Shown piece by piece: positions 52,408-61,113 of a stretch of DNA of 64,000 nt. Within the stretch, counting starts at the first letter, position 1; the number at the start of each line of letters is the position of its first letter. Position numbers and translations under genes: made by a program. The notes beneath the pieces are model-generated. The model did no database searches and was not told the DNA's origin. It worked only from the letters and a program-made list of their open reading frames with translations. Source of the DNA: UKL13-2 sp044229235 (GTDB lineage: Bacteria; Pseudomonadota; Gammaproteobacteria; Burkholderiales; Usitatibacteraceae); the NCBI GenBank assembly GCA_044229235.1, contig JBGATH010000006.1, positions 1-64,000 on the forward strand. The letters are read 5' to 3'.

Positions 52408-53397
52408 TCAGTCGCCTCCCGCATTCTGGCGTATCGACGCCAAATGCCCGGCTGCGTTGGCGATGTGATGGCGCAACAGGCGCTCGGTAAACGGGTGATC
52501 CTTGGGGTGGGTGAGCTCCGAGTCGCGCGGGAAATGGTGGTAGCCCAGCCGTCCAAGCCAGGTGCGCAGGGCCGCCGCGCGCAACATCTGTGGCCAGGCA
52601 GCACACTCGGCCTCGGTGAACGGCCGTACCGAGGCATAGCCCTTGAGCAGCGCCGCGGTGTTGGCCGCATGCAAGGCAGCCTCGGGGTAGCGTGCGAAAT
52701 CGAGGCACCAGTCGTTCACGGTAACGGCCACATCGAACAGCAGCTGCTCGTCGCAGGCGAAATAGAAGTCGATCATCTGTGGCGTGTGATGCGTGCCGTG
52801 GTCGTCCCACAGGATGTTGTCGCGAAACAGGTCGCCGTGCACCACGCCGCGCGGCAGGCCGAGCGCATCAAAGCCGGCCTGGAAAAGCAGTTCGTCCGCC
52901 AGCAAGGCAGATTCGCTGACCGAAAGATGCCGCTTCAATTCTGCCGCATAGCTTTTCCACCAGTCGAGCCCGCGCCAGTTGGGCATGTGCAGCGTAAACG
53001 ACTGTGCTGCGGCGTGCATGCGCGCGAGTGCCGCACCCACGGCGAAGCAGTCGGCTGGTGTCGGATGGGCGATGTCGTTGCCCGCGAGGCGTGTGACCAG
53101 TGCTGCCGGCTTGCCGTGCAACTCGAACAGGACGCGCCCGCCAGCGGCTGCCACCGGTGCCGCGCACGCCACGCCGTGCGCATGCAGATGGGTCATCAGG
53201 CCCATGTAGAAATCCAGATCCTTTCGCGGAATCTTTTCGAAAATGGTCAGGACGTAACGACCCTGGGTGGTGGTGACGAAGAAATTCGAATTCTCCACGC
53301 CCGCTGCAATGTTCTGGAAGTCGATGATGTCGCCGACGTGATACGGCGCCACGAAGGCGCGGGCTTCATCGACGGTGACAGGGGTAAAAACACTCAT
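52408..53397 (-). CDS. thrB: Homoserine kinase, ThrB2 (APH-fold) type
   Basis: 329 residues. This is the aminoglycoside-phosphotransferase-fold kinase used for threonine synthesis in betaproteobacteria, unrelated to E. coli ThrB. FQNIAAGVENSNFFV, catalytic loop GVVHGDLFRDNILW (187-194 core) and MIDFYFACDEQLLFDVA (metal-binding Asp) are intact. It precedes the BPSS1780 gene and follows the DUF2782 gene by 128 bases. Confidence 0.93.
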   Translation of the reverse strand: MSVFTPVTVDEARAFVAPYHVGDIIDFQNIAAGVENSNFFVTTTQGRYVLTIFEKIPRKDLDFYMGLMTHLHAHGVACAAPVAAAGGRVLFELHGKPAALVTRLAGNDIAHPTPADCFAVGAALARMHAAAQSFTLHMPNWRGLDWWKSYAAELKRHLSVSESALLADELLFQAGFDALGLPRGVVHGDLFRDNILWDDHGTHHTPQMIDFYFACDEQLLFDVAVTVNDWCLDFARYPEAALHAANTAALLKGYASVRPFTEAECAAWPQMLRAAALRTWLGRLGYHHFPRDSELTHPKDHPFTERLLRHHIANAAGHLASIRQNAGGD

Positions 53398-53525
53398 GGC
53401 GGCGCAGTCCCGCGGGGCGGGCGTCGTGGAAAAGGGGGCGTTGCGTTGAACCTCGCGCGACCCCGCGCTGGCGGGTACTTGGCGCGTATGAACAGAATGC
53501 GGATGGCGAGCTTACCGCAATCAGT

Positions 53526-53894
53526 TTACTTCCACTCGATCAGCACCCACATCGGCACCGCGTACTTCAGGTCCGGGCCATCCATGCGGGTGAATTTGCC
53601 ATCGCCCTTTTCGTCGATCAGCGTGTACGCCGGGCCTTTAGCGGGTCGCACGTACTGCTTGTACAGCTTGCCCTTTACGCGGTGTTCTTCGATGGTGTCG
53701 TCGCCGACCTTGCGCACTGTCACTTCCGGCACGCGCACCGTGTCCTTGGGCAGGGCCTGGCCGCTTTTCACCTTTGCCGGCGAGGCGACGGTATCCACCA
53801 CTTCCGTACCCTTGGGCTTCGGACGTTCCGGGCTTTGTGCGGCGGCATCAAAGGCAAATGTGGCAATGGTGGCGAGGATGATCAGCGAGCGCAT
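53526..53894 (-). CDS. DUF2782 family secreted protein
   Basis: 122 residues with a signal peptide (about 1-20, FDAAAQ). The mature part has a Pro/Lys-rich stretch, then VPEVTVRKVGDDTIEEHRVKGKLYKQYVRPAKGPAYTLIDEKGDGKFTRMD, the DUF2782 core. The function is not known; the gene is regularly found between thrB and polA in betaproteobacteria, as here. Confidence 0.9.
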   Translation of the reverse strand: MRSLIILATIATFAFDAAAQSPERPKPKGTEVVDTVASPAKVKSGQALPKDTVRVPEVTVRKVGDDTIEEHRVKGKLYKQYVRPAKGPAYTLIDEKGDGKFTRMDGPDLKYAVPMWVLIEWK

Positions 53895-53949
53895 GGTGGA
53901 GCTTTCAAGAGAGTTGACGGCGGTGCGAAGTGTGGCGCGCGAGGGAACG

Positions 53950-54732
53950 CTAGAGACTCATCTCCAGCGCCTTCTCGCCCTCGTTGGGCATGAAGCTGCG
54001 ATTAGCATAATGTTCGAATATCGCATCGACGACACCTTGCGGATCGTCAATGACCTTGAAGATATCCACGTCGGACGCGTTGATGACTTTTTCGTTCACC
54101 AGCGTGGTCTTGAACCAGTCCACCAGGCCTTTCCAGAATTCGCTGCCGACGAGGATCACCGGAATCTTTCTGATCTTGCCGGTCTGGATCAGCGTCAGTG
54201 CCTCGGTAAGTTCATCCAGCGTACCGAAGCCGCCGGGCATCACCACGTAAGCGCCGGCGTGCTTTACGAACATCACCTTGCGCGCGAAGAAGTGCTGGAA
54301 CGTCAGCGACACGTCCTGGAAGCCGTTGCCGCCCTGCTCAAACGGCAACAGGATGTTGAGTCCCACACTGGGACTCTTGCCGGACGACGCGCCCTTGTTG
54401 GCCGCTTCCATGATGCCGGGGCCGCCGCCGGAGACCACCGAAAAGCCCGAGTTGGAAAGCTTCAGCGCGATTTCCTCGGTGAGGGCGTAATACGGGTGGC
54501 CTTCCTTGAGGCGCGCGCTGCCGAAGATGGCCACCGCCGGCGCCACCGCGGTCAGGCGGTCAGCCGCCGTAACCATTTCAGCGATAATGTTGAACATCCA
54601 CCACGAGTCGCGCGCCGCCGTCAGCGACTGCTTTTGCAACTCGGGATCCGCCATCTGCGGAATCTTCGGCCCCGGCGACTTGCCGAAGGCGCTACCGGTC
54701 TTCAGTTCGACCAGCTTTTCTTTCTTTTCCAT
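53950..54732 (-). CDS. LOG family protein (TIGR00730, cytokinin phosphoribohydrolase-like)
   Basis: 260 residues from the Met at 54732; a GTG at 54747 would add five. Core motifs VVSGGGPGIMEAANKGA and VVMPGGFGTLDELTEALTL are the LOG nucleotide-binding and catalytic signatures (PGGxGTxxE). Family members cleave ribose-5-phosphate from nucleoside monophosphates such as AMP or cytokinin nucleotides. Divergent from polA across 23 bases, so the promoters overlap. Confidence 0.92.
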   Translation of the reverse strand: MEKKEKLVELKTGSAFGKSPGPKIPQMADPELQKQSLTAARDSWWMFNIIAEMVTAADRLTAVAPAVAIFGSARLKEGHPYYALTEEIALKLSNSGFSVVSGGGPGIMEAANKGASSGKSPSVGLNILLPFEQGGNGFQDVSLTFQHFFARKVMFVKHAGAYVVMPGGFGTLDELTEALTLIQTGKIRKIPVILVGSEFWKGLVDWFKTTLVNEKVINASDVDIFKVIDDPQGVVDAIFEHYANRSFMPNEGEKALEMSL

Positions 54733-54755
54733 ACCCAGAACAGGCACTTTCTCGC

Positions 54756-57653
54756 ATGAGCACTGCCGAAAACACCAGCCAGCGTCCGCGTTTGTTGCTC
54801 GTCGATATTTCGAGCTATTTCTATCGCGCGTTTCACGCCATGCCGGACTTCCGTTCCCCGGCGGGCGAGCCCACCGGCGCGATCTTCGGCGTGGCCAATA
54901 TGCTCAACAAATTGCGTGAGGAATATCCGGCCGATTATAGCGCCTGCGTTTTTGACCCCCGGGGCAAAACCTTTCGCGACGACATCTATCCCGAGTACAA
55001 AGCCAACCGCGAAAAAATGCCCGAGGAGCTGGCCCACCAGATCGGCCACATCCGCGAAGTGGCGGAGGCATTGGGCTGGCCGTGCATCGAGGTGGCCGGC
55101 ATGGAAGCCGACGACGTCATCGGCACGCTCACGAAACACGCCGTGTCGCGCGGTGTGGAAACCATCATCTCCACCGGCGACAAGGACCTTGCACAGCTCG
55201 TCGAGGAGGGCGTGCTCTGGTACAACACCATGTCCAACGAAAAGCTGGGCGTGCAAGGCATCACCGAAAAATTCGGCGTACCGCCCAATCGCATCATCGA
55301 TTACCTGGCGCTGATGGGCGATACCGTGGACAACGTTCCCGGCGTGGAAAAGGTTGGTCCGAAGACCGCGGCCAAGTGGATTGCCGAGTACGGCTCGCTC
55401 GACAACATCATCGCCAACGCGCCCAACATCAAGGGTGTAGTCGGCGAGAACCTGCGCAAAGCGCTGGACTGGTTGCCTACCGGCCGCACGCTGGTCACGG
55501 TGAAGTGCGACGTGCCGCTGCCGTTCGATTTCGACACCATCGATCACAAGGCGCGTGACATCGCGCGGCTTGACAAGCTGTACGAGCACTTCGGCTTCAG
55601 GGGCATGCGCGCGGCCTTGCACAAGGGCGCGGGGCCGGTGGCCGAGTCTGCGGGCGACGGCTTGTTCAAGCAGGCGGCGAAGGACTCGAATGCGTCGCGG
55701 TGGTCGGCGGGTCAAATCCCTCCCGGCCTCCCTTTAGGAAAGGGAGGAGCGGATTCGGAACACGCAAGCGCCTCGCAGGCTGGATCCCCCCCCTTTCCTA
55801 AAGGGGGGCCGGGGGGGATTTACCCTGCCCACACCTTCAACGCCACCCGCAACTACGAATGCATCCTCACCGACGCGCAGCTCGATGCGTGGATTGCCAA
55901 GCTCAACGCCACCGAACTCGTCGCCCTCGACACCGAAACCACCAGCCTCGACCCGATGAGCGCGCGAATCGTCGGCCTTTCCTTTGCCTGTGTGGCCGGT
56001 GAAGCAGCCTATCTGCCGCTGAACCACATCTACCCCGGCGCACCCGATCAGCTGAACTTCGACACCTGCATCGCCAGGCTGCGCCCATGGCTGGAAGACG
56101 GTAGCAAAAAGAAGCTCGGCCAGAACATCAAGTACGACCTCCACGTATTCGCCAACCACGGCATTCGGATTCAAGGTTACCAGCACGACACCCTGCTGCA
56201 GTCGTACGTGCTGGAAAGCCACCACCGCCACGACATGACCTCGCTGGCCACGCGTCATCTCAACGCCACCGACACCATCGCGTTTGAGGACGTCGCCGGC
56301 AAGGGCGCGTCGCAGATCAGTTTTGATCAGGTCTCCATTGAGGTCGCCACTAAATATTCGGCCGAGGACTCCGACGTCACGCTTCAGCTGCACGAAGCGC
56401 TGTATCCGCAAGTCGCGGGCGATGACAAGCTGAAGTTTGTGTACGAGAACATCGAAATGCCGACCACGCATGTGCTCCTGACCATCGAGCGCAACGGCGT
56501 GCTGATCGATGCGGCGCTGCTGGACAAGCAAAGCGGCGAACTCGGCCAGAAGATGCTGGAGCTGGAAACGAAAGCGCATGAACTCGCCGGCCAGCCTTTC
56601 AACCTCGGCTCGCCCAAGCAGCTGGGCGAAATTTTCTTCGACCGCATGAAGCTGCCGGTCATCAAGAAAACGCCGGGTGGCGCACCCAGCACGGACGAGG
56701 AAGTGCTGACCAAGCTAGCCGAGGACTACCCGCTGCCCAAGACCATTCTCGAATACCGCAGCGTGTCGAAGTTGAAGAGCACCTACACCGACAAGCTGCC
56801 GAAGATGGTGAACGCGAAAACCGGGCGCGTTCACACCAACTACGGGCAGGCCGTGGCCGTCACCGGCCGCCTGTCGTCCAACGACCCGAACCTGCAAAAC
56901 ATCCCGGTGCGCACAGCCGAGGGCCGCCGCATCCGTGAGGCCTTCATCGCGCCGCCCGGCAGCGTGATTGTGTCGGCCGACTACTCGCAGATCGAACTGC
57001 GCATCATGGCGCACCTCTCCGGCGACAAAGGGCTGCTCACCGCCTTTGCCGAAGGCCGCGACGTGCATCAGGCCACCGCCGCCGAAGTGTTCGGCGTTGC
57101 ATTGCCGGACGTCACCAGCGAGCAACGGCGCTACGCCAAGGTGATCAACTTCGGCCTTATTTACGGCATGAGCGCCTTCGGCCTCGCGAGCAACCTCGGC
57201 ATTGAGCGCGCCGCGGCAGCGAGCTACATCGACCGCTACTTCGCGCGCTACCCCGGCGTGAAAGCCTACATGGACCGCACCCGCACCGAGGCGCATGAAA
57301 ACGGCTACGTCGAAACCGTGTTCGGCCGCCGCCTGTGGCTGCCCGACATCAAGAGCGGCAACCAGGGCCGCCGCCAGGGGGCAGAGCGCGCAGCCATCAA
57401 TGCCCCCATGCAAGGCACCGCCGCCGATCTCATCAAGCTCGCCATGATCGCCGTGCAGGGCTGGTTGGAAACCGAAAAGCTCGCCACGCGCATGATCATG
57501 CAGGTGCACGACGAACTGGTGTTGGAAGTGCCGGAATCAGAACTCGACCGCGTGAAGGCAAAGGTGCCGGAACTGATGGCCGGCGTGGCGAAGCTGGACG
57601 TGCCGCTGGTGGCGGAGCCGGGGGTGGGGAGGAATTGGGAGGAGGCGCACTAG
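54756..57653 (+). CDS. polA: DNA polymerase I with in-frame palindromic insertion
   Basis: 965 residues, longer than the usual 900-930. 5'-3' nuclease domain (about 1-300; LLLVDISSYFYRAFHAM, EADDVIGTL, TGDKDLAQLV), 3'-5' exonuclease domain (about 370-555; LVALDTETTSLDPM with the metal-binding DxE, YSAEDSDVTLQL), and polymerase domain (motif A VSADYSQIELR, motif B YAKVINFGLIYGMSAFGLA, motif C QVHDELVLEV). All active-site motifs are intact. Residues about 319-355 are encoded by a palindromic repeat in the linker between nuclease and exonuclease domains. Divergent from the LOG gene. Confidence 0.97.
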   Translation: MSTAENTSQRPRLLLVDISSYFYRAFHAMPDFRSPAGEPTGAIFGVANMLNKLREEYPADYSACVFDPRGKTFRDDIYPEYKANREKMPEELAHQIGHIREVAEALGWPCIEVAGMEADDVIGTLTKHAVSRGVETIISTGDKDLAQLVEEGVLWYNTMSNEKLGVQGITEKFGVPPNRIIDYLALMGDTVDNVPGVEKVGPKTAAKWIAEYGSLDNIIANAPNIKGVVGENLRKALDWLPTGRTLVTVKCDVPLPFDFDTIDHKARDIARLDKLYEHFGFRGMRAALHKGAGPVAESAGDGLFKQAAKDSNASRWSAGQIPPGLPLGKGGADSEHASASQAGSPPFPKGGPGGIYPAHTFNATRNYECILTDAQLDAWIAKLNATELVALDTETTSLDPMSARIVGLSFACVAGEAAYLPLNHIYPGAPDQLNFDTCIARLRPWLEDGSKKKLGQNIKYDLHVFANHGIRIQGYQHDTLLQSYVLESHHRHDMTSLATRHLNATDTIAFEDVAGKGASQISFDQVSIEVATKYSAEDSDVTLQLHEALYPQVAGDDKLKFVYENIEMPTTHVLLTIERNGVLIDAALLDKQSGELGQKMLELETKAHELAGQPFNLGSPKQLGEIFFDRMKLPVIKKTPGGAPSTDEEVLTKLAEDYPLPKTILEYRSVSKLKSTYTDKLPKMVNAKTGRVHTNYGQAVAVTGRLSSNDPNLQNIPVRTAEGRRIREAFIAPPGSVIVSADYSQIELRIMAHLSGDKGLLTAFAEGRDVHQATAAEVFGVALPDVTSEQRRYAKVINFGLIYGMSAFGLASNLGIERAAAASYIDRYFARYPGVKAYMDRTRTEAHENGYVETVFGRRLWLPDIKSGNQGRRQGAERAAINAPMQGTAADLIKLAMIAVQGWLETEKLATRMIMQVHDELVLEVPESELDRVKAKVPELMAGVAKLDVPLVAEPGVGRNWEEAH
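55713..55821. repeat. Palindromic element inserted in the polA reading frame
   Basis: Left arm AAATCCCTCCCGGCCTCCC (from 55714) and a right arm ending GGCCGGGGGGGATTTA form a long inverted repeat of about 34 bases per arm with a loop of about 36. Each arm also folds on itself around CCTTTAGGAAAGG. It is read as ...IPPGLPLGKGG...SPPFPKGGPGGIYP, the proline/glycine pattern such repeats encode. It keeps the frame open. It is unrelated to the other palindromic family in this window. Confidence 0.88.
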
Positions 57654-57913
57654 TTCGTCGGCGAATTACAAGCGCACGACAAAAGGCGATTCATGCCACG
57701 GGCGGCGGCCGTACAAATTGATTTTCGACCTTTGGCGCCTCACTCATGCGGTTATGCTTTGTTCGCCAACTCCTTGCTTGGTGTATGGGGCGAGCGCTGG
57801 AAGCGCGGTAGTCAGATCTGGTCTGGGGCGGAATTGCGAGTACACGCGCCCATCGACGATCAGAGTTCAAGTTATCCATTTTCAATGCGAATTGAAGTCC
57901 AAGGAGGGGCAAA
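57654..57913. other. 260-base gap with lowered GC, no gene
   Basis: Starts just after polA and ends at the AAGGAGGG ribosome site of the next gene. GC falls visibly compared with polA. No tRNA, repeat or convincing promoter was found. It likely belongs to the same transferred segment as the following gene. Confidence 0.4.
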
Positions 57914-58450
57914 ATGAACGTTCCTTTGCTTATGGGTGGAATCGTTGCAGTTTTGGTGATAACGCCTGCCAAAGGCCAAGAACTCGACATAAAGGGAATT
58001 AAGCTCGGGATGACGATGGATCAAGTGGCTACCTTGCACGTTGATTTTCGATGTCCCCCTATAGAACTGTGCATGATCCCAGGCAAACATGCAGTTGCGT
58101 CGATGCGAACTTTTGCGGATAGCTCCGTGGAAAAATGGGTTCTAGACTTTCGCGATGGCGGAAAATTGGGAGCAATAAGCGTCTACCTTGATTCGGCCGT
58201 AGCAACAAAGGCGATGCAGGCGCTTACGGAGAAATTTGGTAAGGCTGAAAAAACCGACGAGACAGAGTTCAAGACTCAGGGCGGCCTGAGGGCCAAGCAG
58301 GTCACAATGACTTGGGGAAGACCCGAAGCGTTTCTACAGGTGAAGTCGCCATACGGGAATATTCGAGAAATGGTAGTGCGTCTTTCTTCCACCAGTTTTC
58401 TAGAGTCAAGAAACAAGTCGGCTGTGGGTAAAGCAAAGAGTGATCTCTAA
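57914..58450 (+). CDS. Hypothetical secreted protein
   Basis: 178 residues with a short signal peptide (about 1-21, TPAKGQ). LDIKGIKLGMTMDQVATLHVDFRC resembles the opening of small periplasmic proteins with a G-x-x-L-G-M-T-x-x-x-V motif, often of the outer-membrane assembly or inhibitor type, but no family is assigned. Two cysteines (CPPIELC) may form a disulfide. Base composition is much less GC-rich than the neighbours, a sign of acquisition. Very strong ribosome site AAGGAGGG. A terminator follows at 58536. Confidence 0.75.
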   Translation: MNVPLLMGGIVAVLVITPAKGQELDIKGIKLGMTMDQVATLHVDFRCPPIELCMIPGKHAVASMRTFADSSVEKWVLDFRDGGKLGAISVYLDSAVATKAMQALTEKFGKAEKTDETEFKTQGGLRAKQVTMTWGRPEAFLQVKSPYGNIREMVVRLSSTSFLESRNKSAVGKAKSDL

Positions 58451-58535
58451 TCTAACGAGGTATTGTGCTCACCGGGCAGTTCGATGGATCCGACCGCAAT
58501 GATTTCTTTCAGAAACTGACTTCATGACGTGGCAA

Positions 58536-58565
58536 CGGCGGACTTTGGTCCGCCGTTTTTCTTTT
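58536..58565 (+). terminator. Rho-independent terminator
   Basis: Stem CGGCGGAC / GTCCGCCG with loop TTTG, followed by TTTTTCTTTT. About 85 bases after the stop of the secreted hypothetical gene. The stem sequence resembles the two terminators at 61961 and 63370 (GGCGGAC core). Confidence 0.9.
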
Positions 58566-58641
58566 GCGTGTCGTTGCCCGCTTTTCTGACGCAGCGCGCA
58601 GTCAGCGTGTCTCCTTTGCCTTTCTGGATTCACGCGATGAG

Positions 58642-58708
58642 CAAACTCAAGCACTGGCGCGGTGTCTGGCGGCTTTTCAGCCCGAAAGCCGCGCCAGTGC
58701 TGGAGTTT
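58642..58708. repeat. Palindromic intergenic element, copy 4
   Basis: Ends read AAACTCAAGCACTGGCGCG and CGCGCCAGTGCTGGAGTTT. One arm position mispairs (A against G at the CAAG/CTGG step). It has CACTGG/CCAGTG where copies 2 and 3 have CATTGG/CCAATG, so both arms changed together. It lies between the low-GC gene and the convergent SRPBCC gene. Confidence 0.88.
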
Positions 58709-58837
58709 GGCATTTTTTAGCTCAGGCGTTAAGCGTGGGCGACGGTGAACGATGGCAGCACCGGGTCGGGCACCAAGGCCGCGATGACGGCGTGCGGGGC
58801 GCAGCGGGTGCCGCGGGTTTGGCTTGCGCCCGGTGCA

Positions 58838-59287
58838 CTACTGATCCGGAATGTCCGGTTCCACCAATTGGGCGAGTTGCGTCAGTGACTCCTGCCAGCC
58901 GAGGTAACACATCTCGGTCGGAATCATCGCCGGGATGCCCGACTGCACCACGCTGAGCTCGGTGCCGCACAGCACTGCTCGCAGTGTCACCGCGCATTCC
59001 ATGGCGCCGGGCAGGTTGGGATCGTCGAAACGGTCGGTGTAGCGGATCTTTTCATTGGGCACCAGCTCGAGATACTCGCCGCCAAACGAATGACCGTTGC
59101 CGGTGGTGAAGTTGGTGAACGCCATCTTGAACGTGCCCCCCACCTTCGCGTCGATGTGATGAACGGTGCAGGTGAAGCCGAAGGGCGGCAGCCATTTGGC
59201 AAGCGCCGCGGCGTCCAGAAAGGCGCGATAGACGCGTTCCGGTTTGGCGCGCAATACGCGGTGCAACCGCACTGTTCCTGTTGTCAT
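58838..59287 (-). CDS. SRPBCC (AHSA1-like) domain protein
   Basis: 149 residues from the ATG at 59287, chosen because AGGAGG lies 8 bases upstream; the frame is open to 59632 without support. RLHRVLRAKPERVYRAFLDAAALAKWLPPFGFTC is the typical AHSA1/START-like opening, followed by VGGTFKMAFTNF, YLELVPNEKIRYTDRFDD and a C-terminal helix (GWQESLTQLAQLVEP). These helix-grip folds bind hydrophobic ligands; the ligand is unknown. Stands alone. Confidence 0.9.
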   Translation of the reverse strand: MTTGTVRLHRVLRAKPERVYRAFLDAAALAKWLPPFGFTCTVHHIDAKVGGTFKMAFTNFTTGNGHSFGGEYLELVPNEKIRYTDRFDDPNLPGAMECAVTLRAVLCGTELSVVQSGIPAMIPTEMCYLGWQESLTQLAQLVEPDIPDQ

Positions 59288-59509
59288 GAATCGTTCCTCC
59301 TGTGGTGTTCGCGGCATCAATCTGGCCAAGGTGTGGCCCGACTGCCCCACGACTCGAAGTAGCACTCTACGCATAACCGCAGGGTTTGTATCGCCACCCG
59401 CCCGTAAGACTCCGCACCTGCGCATCGGGTCGGACGCACCTGCCGGCGGGCAACTGCAGGGCCGGCGCAAATCGCCTAGACTCAGCGCTCGAACTTCAGG
59501 AGGCCGCCA

Positions 59510-60982
59510 ATGACATCCCGCCACGACCCCGAAGGCCTGCGCCTGCCGGTCAAGCTCGACTCCACCTCCAACGGGGAGTACCAGCCGCTGCCATTGGCCC
59601 CGGTGCATCACCACGCCAATCATCTCGCGCACGAAACGGCCACGGCCAGCGCGAAAAAACTCGGCGTGGATCGCCGCAGCTTCATGGTCTCGGCCTGTGG
59701 TGTGGCCGGCTCATTGCTCGGCATGAATGCGGCCTACGCGCAGGCCGGCAAGCGCGGCGGATTTTTCGAGATCGACAAGACCGCGGCACTGGACCAGGTG
59801 GCGGCCCGGTCTGCGCTGGATGGCAACGAGTTCATCTTTGATGTTCAAGGCCATTTCGTGAACCCGACCGGCGCGTGGATACGCCGCCTGCCACCGACCG
59901 CGCGACCGCTGCGTATGCCCAAGACCGCCGCCGATGGCAGCTGCGCGCCGGGAAAGGGCAAGGGCGACCTGGACTACCTGCAGTGCATCGGCCAGGACGA
60001 ATTCATCAAGGACGTGTTCATGGATTCCGACACCGACCTGATGGTGCTGTCGTTTGTGCCGTCCAGGCGACTCGACGAACCACTCACCATCGAGGAGGCA
60101 TTCGCCACCTCGCGCATCGTCGAAAAGCTCGATGGCACACACCGGCTCTATATCCACGGCCGGGTGAACCCGAACTCGCCGGGCGACATCGAGGCCATGG
60201 ATGAACTTGCGGCGCGTTACAAGATTGCCGCGTGGAAGACCTATACGCAGTGGGGGCCGGACGGCAACGGTTTTTTCCTCGACGACGAGGTGGGCATCAA
60301 GTTCATCGACAAGGCCGTGAAGCTGGGCATTCGCAACATCGCCGTGCACAAGGGGCTCGCCTTCGGCAAGAAGTCTTATCAGCATTCCACCTGCGAGGAC
60401 ATCGGCCGAATTGCCAAGCGCTACCCACACGTGAATTTCCTGATCTATCACTCCGGCTTCGTGACCGATTCCGTGGAGGGGCCGTACGACGAGAAGCGTA
60501 TCGATGGCATCGACGCGCTGGTGACCAGTCTCATCAAGAACAACGTGAAGCCGGGAAGCAATGTCTATGCTGAACTGGGTTCAACCTGGCGACTGTTGAT
60601 GCGTGATCCGGACTCGGCGGCGCACGCGCTCGGCAAGTTGTTCAAGTACTGTGGGCCGGATAATGTGTTGTGGGGAACCGATTCGATCTGGTATGGCTCG
60701 CCGCAGGACCAGATTCAGGCATTTCGCTCCTTTCAGATTGCCCCTGCGTTCCGCGACAAATACGGCTACCCGCAAATGACGCCGGCCTTGCGCGCCAAGG
60801 TGTTCGGCCTGAATGCACTCAAGATCTATCCGGTGACGGATGAGGTGCTGAAGCAACATGTTCGCAGCGACAGGGTGGCGCGCGAACGCGAAGAGTATCG
60901 CGAGCGGCCCGATCCCAGCTTTGTGACCTACGGCCCGCGCAATCGGCGTGAGTTTCTGAACCTGAAGAAGTGGGAAGCGTAG
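59510..60982 (+). CDS. Tat-exported amidohydrolase family 2 protein
   Basis: 490 residues. A twin-arginine motif DRRSFMVSACGVAGSLLG at 54-71 follows an unusually long 50-residue leader, with a likely cleavage after AYAQA. The amidohydrolase-2 barrel starts EFIFDVQGHFVNPTGAW (in place of the usual D-x-H-x-H), then AAWKTYTQWG, NIAVHKGLAFG, FLIYHSGF (His) and NVLWGTDSIWYGSP (metal Asp). Relatives act on aromatic or decarboxylation substrates; this substrate is unknown. AGGAGG before the ATG. Confidence 0.88.
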   Translation: MTSRHDPEGLRLPVKLDSTSNGEYQPLPLAPVHHHANHLAHETATASAKKLGVDRRSFMVSACGVAGSLLGMNAAYAQAGKRGGFFEIDKTAALDQVAARSALDGNEFIFDVQGHFVNPTGAWIRRLPPTARPLRMPKTAADGSCAPGKGKGDLDYLQCIGQDEFIKDVFMDSDTDLMVLSFVPSRRLDEPLTIEEAFATSRIVEKLDGTHRLYIHGRVNPNSPGDIEAMDELAARYKIAAWKTYTQWGPDGNGFFLDDEVGIKFIDKAVKLGIRNIAVHKGLAFGKKSYQHSTCEDIGRIAKRYPHVNFLIYHSGFVTDSVEGPYDEKRIDGIDALVTSLIKNNVKPGSNVYAELGSTWRLLMRDPDSAAHALGKLFKYCGPDNVLWGTDSIWYGSPQDQIQAFRSFQIAPAFRDKYGYPQMTPALRAKVFGLNALKIYPVTDEVLKQHVRSDRVAREREEYRERPDPSFVTYGPRNRREFLNLKKWEA

Positions 60983-61113
60983 CGCCGGCTGCACCCAAGA
61001 TCTGTCCGCGTGTGTCGTGGCGCGGTCGTCCAGCGCGGTTTCGCGCTATGTTTCGATTCCGACCGGGCGTGCGCTTCGCTGATTGGTCCCGGTCACCACC
61101 ATGGGAGTTGTGC

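Noticed and set aside
52387..54759. 790-codon open frame on the plus strand
   Set aside because: It lies opposite thrB, the DUF2782 gene and the LOG gene, all with clear motifs; its own translation is low-complexity Arg/His-rich with no domain.
57690..57800. Possible integron attC-like site in the low-GC gap after polA
   Set aside because: GCGGTTATGC and nearby bases only loosely resemble core sites; they do not fit GTTRRRY and no integrase or cassette array is seen.
58722..58837. Short frame ending VPDPVLPSFTVAHA on the minus strand
   Set aside because: Too short, no start or ribosome site, and out of frame with the SRPBCC gene; no homology recognised.
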